From: Pachypanchax playfairii
Taxonomy: Eukaryota; Chordata; Actinopteri; Cyprinodontiformes; Aplocheilidae
Direction of reading: 5' to 3'
Length of the DNA: 64,000 nucleotides
NCBI GenBank assembly: GCA_006937955.1
Contig: SSNP01000137.1
Span: 83,352-147,351 of the forward strand
In this document: piece by piece, positions 24,545-35,146 of the stretch
Numbering within the stretch: the stretch's first letter is position 1
Layout of the letters: the number at the start of each line of letters is the position of its first letter
Translations under genes and position numbers: made by a program
Notes under the pieces: generated by a model
Told to the model about the DNA's origin: nothing
Databases searched by the model: none
What the model saw: only the letters and a program-made list of their open reading frames with translations

Positions 24545-24805
24545 AGCAGCCGCTCGACCTATTGACTCCGCCAACCCTCCACAGTACCAGCAACGCTATT
24601 ACAGGCTACGATAGGCAACCTGCAATGGTGCCACTATTGGCTGGTAAATGTAAACATAATACCAACATCATGCCTGTCAAAATAAATACTTTATTATATT
24701 TTACTGTATATACTGTAATTTCCTTCTACAACCCTCTAAACACCGTGTGGAGAAATTATATTGTTAAAAATATTGCTTTTTATGAAAATGTTCCATTTTG
24801 CACCT
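24545..24805 (-). mobile_element. TTAA MITE, family K1 copy c (inverted, partial)
   Basis: Reverse-complement relative of 2481-2760 and 52299-52620. Shared landmarks are GGCAACCTGCAATGGTGCCA, a GTAAACATAA...GTCAAAATA block and ACAACCCTCTAAACACCGTG. The right end TTCCATTTTGCACCT is followed by TTAT, a mutated TTAA. Confidence 0.6.
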
Positions 24806-27800
24806 TTATTGTGACAAACCCATTAAGTTCCATTTAAGTTTTCCTTCATCTTCACTGAGATATCGCTTGGCTGGCTGAAGAACTACGAGTCCTCTATGAG
24901 AAACTAAGAGAAAACTAAAGGAAAGAGAAACTGACCAAAACAGAAAAAAGGCAGATGTTCATTCACTAAAGAGAAACAAAAAATTCTAAATAGGAGAAAA
25001 AAAAACATTGAACATACAGAAAAACCTACAGAATGTAGAAAAAAAAGAAAAACTAAATTGGCTAAGCCATGCAAATAAACAGGTAACCGAAAAATCTTAT
25101 AAGTCCAACAGAAAAAATCAAAATCACCAAGAAAACAAGTAACAAAGAACAAACTCTTAAAACAAATAACAGAAACCTAATTAAAACTCCAAATAAACTA
25201 CATAACGAGGAATTGAACAGGGATAATTTCAGGAATGCAGGCTGTTCCCAGGTGTCTCTCTATCTTTCTCCCAAATTTCTACTTTTTCCCAGCTGTGGGT
25301 CATTTTTGCAGTTTTTTGGAGTGTTTTACAATGATGCTCCCTTGGGTCTCAGCAGCCACACCTGCTGCTCATTAATGCTTATCACTCACCTGCTACTTAC
25401 CTGGAGCCAGAATTTGACACCAGATCGTTGTCGCTACAGTAAAATTTGGTCTTTTACTCGTGCACTTGCTACTGTTTTCTTTTTGATCTGAGTTCTAACC
25501 GGTGAATCGCACCTCAAGCTTCTCATGAAGATGGCTGGACCATCTTGAAGTAAAGCCCTTGTTACAAACTGGCCTTCTGCTGAGAAGTCTTTCTGCATGG
25601 TGTCCACATCCACTCACCTGAGTAATCACCTGCATCCCCACTCTTAAGTACTGCTCCTCTTCTTCCTCCAACTTGAGTGATCCTCCTCTCCTCGTTACTG
25701 AAAACAACAAAATCATCTCTAAGTCATTTCTGGAAACTTGAAGTTATCTGAGAAAAAAACTTACCTGAGATGTTTCTAACTGTTTCTGTTCAGTAATTCC
25801 TGAACCTTCAGCATCATTACTCCAATAAAGCTTTAACCTTCTGTGCCTGCAAAGTTCTGAAATCATGACAAGTACTCAAACTGAAATATAGATACATTGT
25901 GCATAAAGAGATACAAGTAAAAAAAACAAACTATTGTAATATTTCAGGTTGACTAAGACATAAGATTAAAAGATTTTTAAGTAAAAAATAATGTAAGTGA
26001 AAATGTTCAATATCCAGAAACATCAAGATAAATGAAAAAAAAATATATTTTTACTGAATGTAGAAATAGTTATGTAAATTATTTCTGATTTTTAATAATA
26101 CTAGTATACAAACAATATATGTGGAACTAATCAAATAAAATGTATTTGTAATTTTAAGTTCCAGCTGTGCTACAACAAGTATTTAGAATTTTCAACTGTA
26201 TGATATTCTGATGTTGTTTCCTATAGAAAACCATCACACGTTTCTTTTACCCACTAAGCTGCAAGGAAACGTTAATGACAGAAAAATCATTTGCAAACTG
26301 CTGTTTTCATTTTTAAATCCCCAAACATCAGAAAGTTTGCAGACAAAGCTACGTTCCACTAAAATGGGACTGGCTTTGGCGATAATTGTTAGATATATAC
26401 AAACACACATACATGTACATGTTGGTGAAGATAAAACAGAAAAAAAGCTGACTGATAAAAAATATCTACTTTGGTGTTGGTTTGTGTAATTTATTTGTTA
26501 CAACTCTTAGACTCATTATTGTTGCCAGTTCCTTGAAACAACTAATTAGCTACTAAAATCTTAAAAGCTGTAAAGCAACTCTTAAAACTCTAAATTAAAT
26601 ATAATAGAGGAAAAATTTAAACCCTCCTTTAAGCATCAGGTAAAAAAAAAAAATACTGTTGAATAGCTTGACCCAAATTACCCGGTACAGACCTTGTTCT
26701 GCTTGATCTGACCAACCTTTAGACCCACAGCAGTTACACGTGTCTGTGTCTCTAGAGGACACAGAAATTCAAGAAGCCCAATAATGTGTTTGTGACTGCC
26801 TGTCATTGTCACAGTGTGAGAAAGCATCCCACTGTTTGTGTCTAGGTGTCATTACAACAAGACAACAGCACGCTAATAAAGAGAATGACTGCAGTGTGTG
26901 CTTTTGTTTTCCATGCCAATCATCCAGCTGATGCTGGCACATTCTGCTTTGTTCAGCTGCAACAAATAGAGCAGTATCAATATCAGCATCATAATCTGTT
27001 CTGGCATCTTTCCTCCAATTGGTATTACTGTTTTAATCATTATCCTCTGATTATGAAATGAAAGTTATGTTTCATTATGAAAAACTGGCATGTGGAACCA
27101 GATGTTGGAGGTAAAAACCTTTACTTGATCAGAAAGTTGGGCGTTGTCAACACAATGGAAATCATAAGGGTCAAGAGTTCATTATATGCATTTAGAAATG
27201 TTCTCTTTTTACTGTCCCACATATTCTTTCACATTTTAAGAGCTGCCAAATTTAAAAAAAAAAAAACCTTACCAAATGAAGAAAACATGGAGCTTCACAT
27301 TTGGGCCTTGTCTGTTTTTATTATTGATTTAAAAACATTAGCATCTTCTCGGCAGGTGGTTTGGGAGCCTGAAAACCCAAAATCAAACCAGAAGTTGATA
27401 AAATTAATTGTGCTTTTCAGTTCATCACATCAGTGAGGATCTGACAACACTTCATATTTTCTTAATATATAAACATTAAAAGTTAAAAGATGACAAACCT
27501 TTTTTTAAAAGTAACACTTAAATATTACAAGCTCTGCTGTAGTAAGATTTCACAATTTGTCATGGGAGAAAAGCACCAGGGTGCGCTTTCTCTAATTTGA
27601 TGCCAACAGTTTTAGTTGACTTTGTATTACTGGAAAGACAGTTTATGTCTGGAAGGGGATTTTGTGTATGTGCGTCTGTGCATGTGTGTGTCACTTTGAG
27701 CTTTGGGCTTTCTGTTTTCCCAACAGTCTCACTGAGTTTACAGACACAAAGAACACAGCAACAAGCCCCCTCAGCTACACCCATCTCTGGGGTTCTTTTC

Positions 27801-28533
27801 TCTCTCTCTCTTTGCGCATGAGTGTAGGTGTGTGTGTGTGTCTGTAACACATACTAAACATATCACTATGTGTCAATTTTGTGTGCTAGTGTGTTGATGA
27901 TCAAGGGAATTCAGCAACTCTCCAACAGTCTGTCACAGTTTTTTTCTTTGTTTATTTCCTTCTTTATTCATTTTCAACATTTACTTTTTTCTTCATTTCT
28001 TTCTTTGATACAATTTGCAGTTTGTTTTTATCATAACACACCTCTAAACAGACTTGTTCTACTTTGATCGATGCAATGCTTTAATTGAGTTATTGTAAAG
28101 ACACAAGTACCATACAGGTTGAAACACAATTGCTCCAACAGTTGGTCAAGATCCAAACAAGTGTTTTCCACTCCTGCTTCTCTGAACTCACTGTACTGCA
28201 TGTTTTAACTGTTTAATTTTTCTTGAATTTAACAGAAGCCCTTTAACAGTTTCAAAATAGATGTCTTAACACAGAAAATTGTCTATAACATGCAGGATAG
28301 TGGATCCAAATCATGGAACATGTGGAAAGTGGGATGGATTCTTAAAAAGTCATGCAATTTAAAACAAACATGGATAAGATTGCGTGTTAAATTTTGAACA
28401 GATCATGTAGTTGTGGGCCATGTTCTCTTACATTTTAAAAGAACATGATGAGTAGAATACCAAATTCTGACCTGGTATACAGCTGGGGACAAGCCCTCCA
28501 GCACTCAGCCAGGCACTGTTTCTACTCCTTTGA
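24806..28533. other. long unassigned stretch
   Basis: 24900-25200 is A-rich with many AAACTAA-type words, like an old dispersed repeat. 25200-25860 has mixed composition and could be part of an LTR or other repeat, but no ends were seen. 26690-27060 and 27560-27800 are less repetitive and could include conserved non-coding sequence. A short TG/TC-rich patch lies at 27800-27845. No gene was recognised. Confidence 0.35.
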
Positions 28534-28819
28534 TGGGTAAGTAGTGTTCCAATACCACTTTTTGGCCCCCGATACCGATTCCGATACTCAGCTCTACAGT
28601 ATCGGCCGATACCGATACCATGCTGTTTGAAAGAACCCAAATAAAAGGGCACTTTTTCTTCTTATTCTAAACAATGGCATACTCACTTGAATGTAAAATT
28701 ATTGTACAATGCTTTTGAAACAGATCTCAAATGGCTGCAGTATTTTTTCCAGTGAAAGATTAGTGAAAAACAATAGAAAATAGCAAATTATAGACAAGAG
28801 TAAGTTAATGTTACCTTTG

Positions 28820-29562
28820 ACTTAGGCATGCTCCAGTGAAGCAGCATATTCTCTATTACTCCTGCAATAGCTTCAGCAGATCCTTTGAACTCGTTTGCAT
28901 GCAGCACCACACATACCAGGTTGAATGATTCAGTGTCTACCCTGTCAGAGGTTAAACTTGGCAGGGAAAGTTGCTGCTCCAGATATCAGTGGTGAAACTT
29001 ATGGCCTGCGCCTTTTCTAGCTTTCTTGGTACATGCTCCTGTACCCCTTTTTTTGAGTGCAGGGACAGCAGTCTCTGTGAAATATTTGCAGCCCGGGACC
29101 TTGTGTTTTGGTACTTAAAAAGTCAGAATCAAACACTGTTGGCAAACAAGATGGGCAGGTTACAGAGCAATCATTTCGGTAATTTTCTGTGACATACTAC
29201 AACCAAAGGTTTGGACATACCTTCTCATTTAAAGAGAATGAGAAGGTGTGTCCAAACGTTTGGTCTGTACTGTATTTCTTGCTGCTTCACTCTTCTTGTC
29301 CCACTTGTCCTTCCTCTGAAGTGAACTGACAAGAGTCTGCTGCGGTCCATCTCTATTTCTCTTGCACTCTTTATGTTCGTTCACATGTTTCACTTTTAAA
29401 TGTTTTAGTTTCACCTCTCGCAGCTTTCACGTTACAAATTTTGCATGTACTTACTGGGGTTTCTATACTGAAATAATTCCACATCACAAACATTTTCTCT
29501 CCTGCTGGTTGGCCCCCAATCTGGGCCAATAGTGAAATCTTACCTCTGTATGCTCTGAACAT
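28820..29562 (-). pseudogene. hAT transposase relic with BED-type zinc finger
   Basis: The N-terminal part (29562 downward) contains WNYFSIE and a CKIC pair. After a frameshift comes LKLKHLKVKHVNEHKE, with HLKVKH supplying the His pair of a BED finger. Farther on (28960-28820) one frame reads LPSLTSDRVDTESFNLVCVV, then LHANEFKGSAEAIAGVIENM and LLHW. This resembles the core of ZBED/hAT transposases. Frameshifts and the nested MITE make it inactive. BED fingers bind DNA, in hAT elements presumably their own ends. Confidence 0.6.
29197..29272. mobile_element. 76-bp Tc1-type palindromic MITE
   Basis: Two head-to-head inverted repeats (left AACCAAAGGTTTGGACATAC; right arm ending GTTTGGTCTGTACTG) with almost no spacer. 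It is flanked by TA at 29195-29196 and 29273-29274, as for Tc1/mariner insertion. It interrupts the hAT element. Confidence 0.72.
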
Positions 29563-29779
29563 GTGATCACACAGCAGCGAGTGTTGGGTGCTGCGTCCAA
29601 ACTATTACTAGTATCAGTAAATGGCATCGGCAAGTTATTTGTTAGTACTCACCAATACGGATACTAGTGTTTTAGTGACATATCGGGGCCTCTCCCAATA
29701 TTAGTATTGGTATTGGAACAACACTTTTGGTAAGAGGGCTTCTTTAGTCTGGTTACATGCCCATCTTCACTGCTGGAGA

Positions 29780-30215
29780 TAAAGCTCTATGAAGGATATA
29801 GCCATGTCAGTTTGTTGGGATGGAAACACGGGTGGAAAATATCCCAAGGAGGCCTCAGAGGGAGTGAGTCCAGTGGAAGACCATGTGAGGGTGATATGGA
29901 CATGTTCAATCCAGAAGAAGACATGAATGCAGAGCAGGAGCAAAGCAAAGAGAGAGAAAGACATAATGACAAATTGTTAATAACATCAGTGACCTTGAAA
30001 CACTATTGAAGATCCAGCCAGAGTATCAGAAAGCAGTATCATGTGTTTCACTGAGCCATGGCTAAAGGAGCAGATTCCAGACTCCAGTGTGTCTCTGCCT
30101 GTCTTTCAAGCAATACAAGCAAACATAAATTTGATAAGGAGTTAAAAAAGAAGGTGGGATAGCTGTCCTTTTCAACAAAAGATGATGTCATCCAGAACAT
30201 AATAAAAAATTATGT
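29780..30215 (+). pseudogene. L2/Maui-like LINE, endonuclease-region relic
   Basis: Shares an extended match with 42640-42960, including ATCCAGCCAGAGTATC, GTGTTTCACTGAGCCATGGC and the TCTCTGCCTGTCTTTC block. Read with frameshifts, this is the start of the apurinic endonuclease domain (normally SIMCFTETWL). Many stops. Probably the 5' part of the LINE whose later parts are at 31335-31480 and 34340-34960. Confidence 0.62.
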
Positions 30216-31334
30216 CATACTCTGAAATATTGTTGTTGCAACACAGATTAGCTGTTCATTTTCATCTTAACCAAGTTTATACTTATACTTTTTTTGCTTT
30301 CGGTGCTCATGCACCCTCAAATAGATTGTGTCCTGGGTGGTCGCCCACGTTGCCCACTGCAAAAACCAGTAGTGTGTAGCTGAAATTTTTTCTTACTCTT
30401 TGTTACATTAACACAGACTTTTTCTACATTGGACAGTCCACATTGTTCACATGAGCAACGGAACAGTTTACACTTTATTTTATTGCCTCATTTCTAGACC
30501 CAGTTTACACTTCAACTTTTTTTTTTCTCTCAGACCATGTCGTCACAGATGTTATTAACATCAAGCAGCTTATTAGTCCGCTTACTGCTGCTGAATGTTT
30601 ACTGCTGGTTTCTTGCTGGTGATATACAGTGTCAGTCAGACAACAGTGTATCACAGCTGACTTAGCTGGTACTTCAGGAGGGTGGAGTCAGTGTGACGGA
30701 TCAAACTTGTTAACAATAGTTGTCCATAATCATATTTTTTTTCATAAACACTTCTAGGAAAATCATCTTGGGTTGAAACTTGCAGTGCAATTATGAAGGA
30801 AACGTGTCCAGATGTCTAAAATTGACACAAATCTGTCTGATTTCAGACACGCTGCTCAGGTGATCATAACAGATACAAGATCATGGGACATTTTCTCTTT
30901 GATTACTGGTAAAAGAAAAAATTTCAGACCAGCAATCAGCCATGACATCAACAGCAGGCTGCACAGCAGTGATCATGTGACATCATTATCATCATGTTGA
31001 CTGTTATTGAATATTTTACCAGAAAATTCCAAATTGTACAAAAGCACATTTTTTCCATAAACTCAGTGTTGTACAGTCAACAGAAGGCCACTGATATGTG
31101 AAGTAAATATGATGTATTTATTTTGTATCATGCCACAAGTTAGTTATAAAATGAGTTACAGAAAAGTAGAGAAGCAATTTATCCAAAGCTTCATAGTTGG
31201 TGAACTGTTGTAAAACGATCCCCCTTCCCCACTGGAAAGAAATCTTCTGTAAATGGGTCATTAGTAAGTTTGACATATTCTTCAAGTCGGGAAGGTGAGT
31301 CTGTGCACCTCAGGAGGAATTAAATCTTCAGGGT
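30216..31334. other. unassigned sequence
   Basis: No recognised gene. By position it may be decayed LINE interior or insertions into it. Confidence 0.3.
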
Positions 31335-31480
31335 TCCTAAACTTCTGCATGGAAAACATTATCCCCACCTGAGCAGTGAAGTGCTTCCCCAATAACAAAC
31401 CCCGGATCACCAGTGACCTGAAAGAAATAATTAACTAGACAAAAGAGCTTTCAACCTCACTCTGGAGAAGGTACCAGTTT
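31335..31480 (+). pseudogene. LINE linker-region relic
   Basis: One frame reads AVKCFPNNKPRITSDLKEII followed by a stop. This is the characteristic FPNNKPWITSDLK-type segment between endonuclease and reverse transcriptase of L2-like fish LINEs. It lies in the same orientation as the relics on either side. Confidence 0.62.
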
Positions 31481-32322
31481 TTTTGTTTTTTTTACCATGT
31501 CCTTCCTGGCAATAAAGCAGTTGAAATTGATGTCCGGATGCATAGATATGCCTGACAGATTTATTCTCACAAGCTGAGCAATGCAGCAATCACTACAATG
31601 TTCAGCTTGTTACTTTTATTTATTGTAATTTTATTTAGATGTTATTTTTGTTTATTACAACTGTTTGAATCAGCGGACATGGCAAAGGAGAAAGAAAATG
31701 AGGGAAAAAGAAGAAAGAAGAGAAAGAGAAAAAAAAATAGGTAGGTGAGAAGGTGGGAGCCAGCGTAGCCTCCCTGCAACCGCAGTACAGGTACCCCAGT
31801 GAGCCGTGGTGACGATCCCACAGGCCCTGCTGGCAGCCAGCCACCTCCAAGCACCCCAGGATGCAGATTGGAAGTCCAAGACCCAAGAGTAGCCCACTCA
31901 AACAGGTATCTGACGGATCCAGGAACAGTTGTGGAGCCAGGAAATTTTCAATGGGGTGGCCCGGATGGAACTGTTAATGTTCTGGGGTGGCCAACAAGTC
32001 ACAAAAAAAAAAATGCAGAGTTTTAAAGCACCTTAAACCAAACAAATACAACATTTTGACATTGGCAGCAGTGGCAAGGATCTATTATTATTCCAAGTAT
32101 TTTTACTTATTAGTGCCGGGAAAGTAACAACGATGCACTACAAAAATATATAAAATACAAAAAATATAAATGTGTCTGGGGTGGCCAATAGGGTGGCCGT
32201 GGCTCCCCTTGGCCCACCCTAGCTCTGCCCTTGTCCAGGAAGCGCTCAGCCCATCAGCCAGCCACTGGGAGCAGGCCAGTGCTAACCCTAAGCACACAGC
32301 CCCAAACTTTAGAAACCCCAGG
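31481..32322. repeat. unclassified repeat-like segment left of Tc1 copy 1
   Basis: A GA-rich tract (31680-31740) followed by a C/G-richer block, 31750-32320, with AGCCAGCCACCTCC and GGGTGGCC words and no coding frame of note. The segment at 33930-34340 across the Tc1 insertion is similar in composition, so both may be one older repeat that Tc1 entered. Family unknown. Confidence 0.35.
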
Positions 32323-32540
32323 TACAGTGGGGCAAAAAAGTATTTAGTCAGCCACCAATTGTGTAAGTTCTCCCACTTAAAAAGATCAGAGAGGCCTGTA
32401 ATTTTCATCATAGGTATACCTCAACCATGAGAGACAAAATGAGGAAAAAAAATCCAGAAAATCACATTGTCTGATTTTTAAAGAATTTATTTGCAAATTA
32501 TGGTGGAAAATAAGTATTTGGTCAATAACAAAAGTTAATC

Positions 32541-33563
32541 TCAATACTTTGTTATATAGCCTTTGTTGGCAATGACCGAGGTCAAACGTTTTCTGTAAGT
32601 CTTCACAAGGTTTTCACACACTGTTGCTGGTATTTTGGCCCATTCCTCCATGCAGATCTCCTCTAGAGCAGTGATGTTTTGGGGCTGACGCTGGGCAACA
32701 CGGACTTTCAACTCCCTCCAGAGATTTTCTATGGGGTTGAGATCTGGAGACTGGCTAGGCCACTCCAGGACCTTGAAATGCTTCTTACGAAGCCACTCCT
32801 TCGTTGCCCGGGCGGTGTGTTTGGGATGATTGTCATGCTGAAAGACCCAGCCACGTCTCATTTTCAATGCCCTTGCTGATGGAAGGAGGTTTTCACTCCA
32901 AATCTTACGATACATGGCCCCATTCATTCTTTCCTTTACACGGATCAGTCGTCCTGGTCCCCTTGCAGAAAAACAACCCCAAAGCATGATGTTTCCACCC
33001 CCATGCTTTACAGTAGGTATGGTGTTCTTTGGATCCAACTCAGCATTCTTTCCCCTCCAAACACGACAAGTTGAGTTTCTACCAAAAAGTTCTATTTTGG
33101 TTTCATCTGACCATATGATGTTCTCCCAATCCTCTTCTGGATCATCCAAATGCTCTCTAGCAAACCGCAGACGGGCCTGGACGTGTCCTGGCTTCAGCAG
33201 GGGGACACGTCTGGCACTGCAGGATTTGAGTCCCTGGCGGCGTAGTGTGTTACTGATGGTAGCCTTTGTTACTTTGGTCCCAGCTCTCTGCAGGTCATTC
33301 ACTAGGTCCCTCCGTGTGGTTCTGGGATTTTTGCTCACCGTTCTTGTGATCATTTTGACCCCACGGGGTGAGATCTTGCGTGGAGCCCCAGATCGAGGGA
33401 GATTATCAGCGGTCTTGTATGTCTTCCATTTTCTAATAATTGCTCCCACAGTTGATTTCTTCACACCAAGCTGCTTACCTATTGCAGATTCAGTCTTCCC
33501 AGCCTGGTGAAGGTCTACAATTTTGTTTCTGGTGTCCTTTGACAGCTCTTTGGTCTTGGCCAT
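32541..33563 (-). CDS. Tc1-like transposase, copy 1 (intact, D246H variant)
   Basis: 340 residues, the normal length for the family. It would act in the nucleus, bind the element's repeats and catalyse cut-and-paste transposition into TA. Residues 1-110 form two helix-turn-helix DNA-binding regions joined near the SGAPRK basic segment (59-63). The catalytic triad is D153 (WSDET), D244 (FQHDN) and E279 (NPIEN), with 34 residues between the last two. It differs from copy 2 at T52A, L222W and D246H. The last falls two residues after catalytic D244 in the otherwise conserved DNDPKHT motif and could reduce activity. The start is the Met just after the TATA-like region. It has no introns and no stops. 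Confidence 0.93.
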   Translation of the reverse strand: MAKTKELSKDTRNKIVDLHQAGKTESAIGKQLGVKKSTVGAIIRKWKTYKTADNLPRSGAPRKISPRGVKMITRTVSKNPRTTRRDLVNDLQRAGTKVTKATISNTLRRQGLKSCSARRVPLLKPGHVQARLRFAREHLDDPEEDWENIIWSDETKIELFGRNSTCRVWRGKNAELDPKNTIPTVKHGGGNIMLWGCFSARGPGRLIRVKERMNGAMYRKIWSENLLPSARALKMRRGWVFQHDNHPKHTARATKEWLRKKHFKVLEWPSQSPDLNPIENLWRELKVRVAQRQPQNITALEEICMEEWAKIPATVCENLVKTYRKRLTSVIANKGYITKY

Positions 33564-33607
33564 AGTGGAGTTTGGAGCATGACTGTTTGAGGTTGTGGAC
33601 AGGTGTC

Positions 33608-33614
33608 TTTTATA
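33608..33614 (-). promoter_or_regulatory. TATA-like box of Tc1 copy 1
   Basis: TATAAAA on the minus strand, about 45 bp upstream of the transposase ATG and inside the element. It is the same as 38034-38040 in copy 2. Confidence 0.5.
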
Positions 33615-33928
33615 CTGATAACGAGTTCACACAGGTGCCATTAATACAGGTAACGAGTGGAGGACCGAGGAGCCTCTTAAAGAAGTTACAGGTCTGTGAA
33701 AGCCAGAAATCTTACTTGTTTGTAGGTGACCAAATACTTATTTTCCACCATAATTTGCAAATAAATTCTTTAAAAATCAGACAATGTGATTTTCTGGATT
33801 TTTTTTCCTCATTTTGTCTCTCATAGTTGAGGTATACCTATGATGAAAATTACAGGCCTCTCTGATCTTTTTAAGTGGGAGAACTTACACAATTGGTGGC
33901 TGACTAAATACTTCTTTGCCCCACTGTA

Positions 33929-34339
33929 TATCAGCTGGTGGGGGAACAGATTGGGCCAGTAAGCAGTAAGGAACTTGGTGGGGGGAGATAGGCCCTGATA
34001 AAGGGGCATAAGATATTGCTAGACAGAGGGGGAGTCTGAGACCCACCCTGACACATAGACAAGACAGACATACATGCACAGTCATACACGTACACAAGCA
34101 AACATTCCCACCCTCATGCACACATGCGCAACTGTACCATGCACACCGACATGGACAGAAACAAAAATAGACACCACAGACGTACACTCCCCTTACACAC
34201 TCCCGGATCTAGGTACCAGTACCCCCAGGGTGGCAACTAATCCCAGACCCAGGAGTTGATGCCTTCCCCTCTGAGGCAGAGCAAAGGAAGCCACTAGGAA
34301 CGCCACAGCCACAGAACACCGCCACCCATTTCTAACCCT
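33929..34339. repeat. unclassified repeat-like segment right of Tc1 copy 1
   Basis: CA-rich with GACATACATGCACA-type words and C-rich ends. No coding frame was recognised. It probably continues the repeat at 31481-32322. Confidence 0.35.
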
Positions 34340-34960
34340 GACCACATGGCCAGGTCCTCCCCAGTTTTATGGAAAACATCCTGACCTGCTCCAGTACCAA
34401 AGACATCTCATCCATCAGTCCCCAATGACTATAAGCCTGTTGCCCTGGCATCCCATATCATAAAAGGTTTTTTAAAGACTCATGCTGTTCCACCCAACAA
34501 TTAAGCACAATTCAGCCTGTTTTACTGTGTAAAAACTCCAAAAGACACAGGTAGAGACCTCCACAATCACCTGGATTAAGGACTACCTGAAAACAGACCA
34601 CAGTTTGTGAGACTGAAGAATAGAGTATCTGACCAGGTGATCAGCAGCACAGGAGCACCACAGGGGACTGTACTCTCACCATTCCTTTTCACTCTAACAC
34701 CTCAGACATTCAGTCCCCGTCAGAGTCCCGTCATCTGCAGAAATACTCTGATGACTCTGCAGTTGTTGGTTGGAACAGACATGGACAGGAGACTGAGTAC
34801 AGAGACCTGGTGGACCGCAAGACAAATGAGATGATTGCGGATTTAAGGAAGAGCAGTAACATGCCAAAACCCATTTCCATCATGGGAGAAGAAGTGAAGG
34901 TGGTGGAGGAGTATAAATACCTGGTGTCAAAATATTTGATCTGGTGTTTTAGATGAGCTT
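34340..34960 (+). pseudogene. L2/Maui-like LINE reverse-transcriptase relic
   Basis: With frameshifts it shows ordered reverse-transcriptase landmarks. A PNDYKPVALASHIIK block (about 34420-34470) is followed by STGAPQGTVLSPFLFTL (34640-34695) and a YSDDSAVVG active-site-like segment (about 34745-34775). Next comes RKSSNMPKPISIMGEE with EEYKYLV (34850-34930). It matches 45085-45300 at the C-terminal part. Dead through multiple stops. Confidence 0.75.
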
Positions 34961-35146
34961 CTTTCCTTTATGTTGTGCTTTATGCTGCATGTATCTATTG
35001 ATAAATATTTTGTATGTTTATTTGGAGGTTAATTAAAAGAGCAGCTAGTACCCGGTACAGGGGAAGCTCGGGCTTAAGAGGTAGGAATTTTTTCACTGAT
35101 TCCCTTTCTGAATCAAATTATTGTTTGTAATTGATTGAACTGTTTA

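Larger units (their letters stand above)
28542..29726. mobile_element. hAT-like transposon, degraded
   Basis: A 1185-bp element starting TAGTGTTCCAATACC and ending GGTATTGGAACAACACTT. The ends are inverted repeats. The near-identical 8-bp flanks TGGGTAAG (28534-28541) and TTGGTAAG (29727-29734) are a typical hAT target duplication with one change. Minus-strand remnants of a BED zinc finger and of a hAT transposase segment lie inside. A Tc1-type MITE (29197-29272) is nested in it. Confidence 0.78.
32325..33926 (-). mobile_element. Tc1-like (DD34E) transposon, copy 1, structurally complete
   Basis: 1602 bp flanked by TA at 32323-32324 and 33927-33928. Terminal inverted repeats of 200 bp (32325-32524 and 33727-33926) begin CAGTGGGGCAAAAAAGTATT. 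Each carries an outer AAGTATTTAGTCA and an inner AAGTATTTGGTCA direct repeat, the IR/DR arrangement seen in Sleeping Beauty-type elements. A TATA-like box (TTTTATA on the plus strand, 33608-33614) precedes the transposase. It is nearly identical to the copy at 37721-39323 in the opposite orientation. Confidence 0.95.

Noticed and set aside
24904..25152. Phe-rich minus-strand open frame resembling a membrane protein
   Set aside because: It arises from A-rich low-complexity sequence on the plus strand, with no start or family support.
32914..33510. 198-codon open frame antisense to Tc1 copy 1, and its twin at 38138-38734
   Set aside because: It is conserved only because the transposase on the other strand is conserved. 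No start context, domain or independent homology cue.
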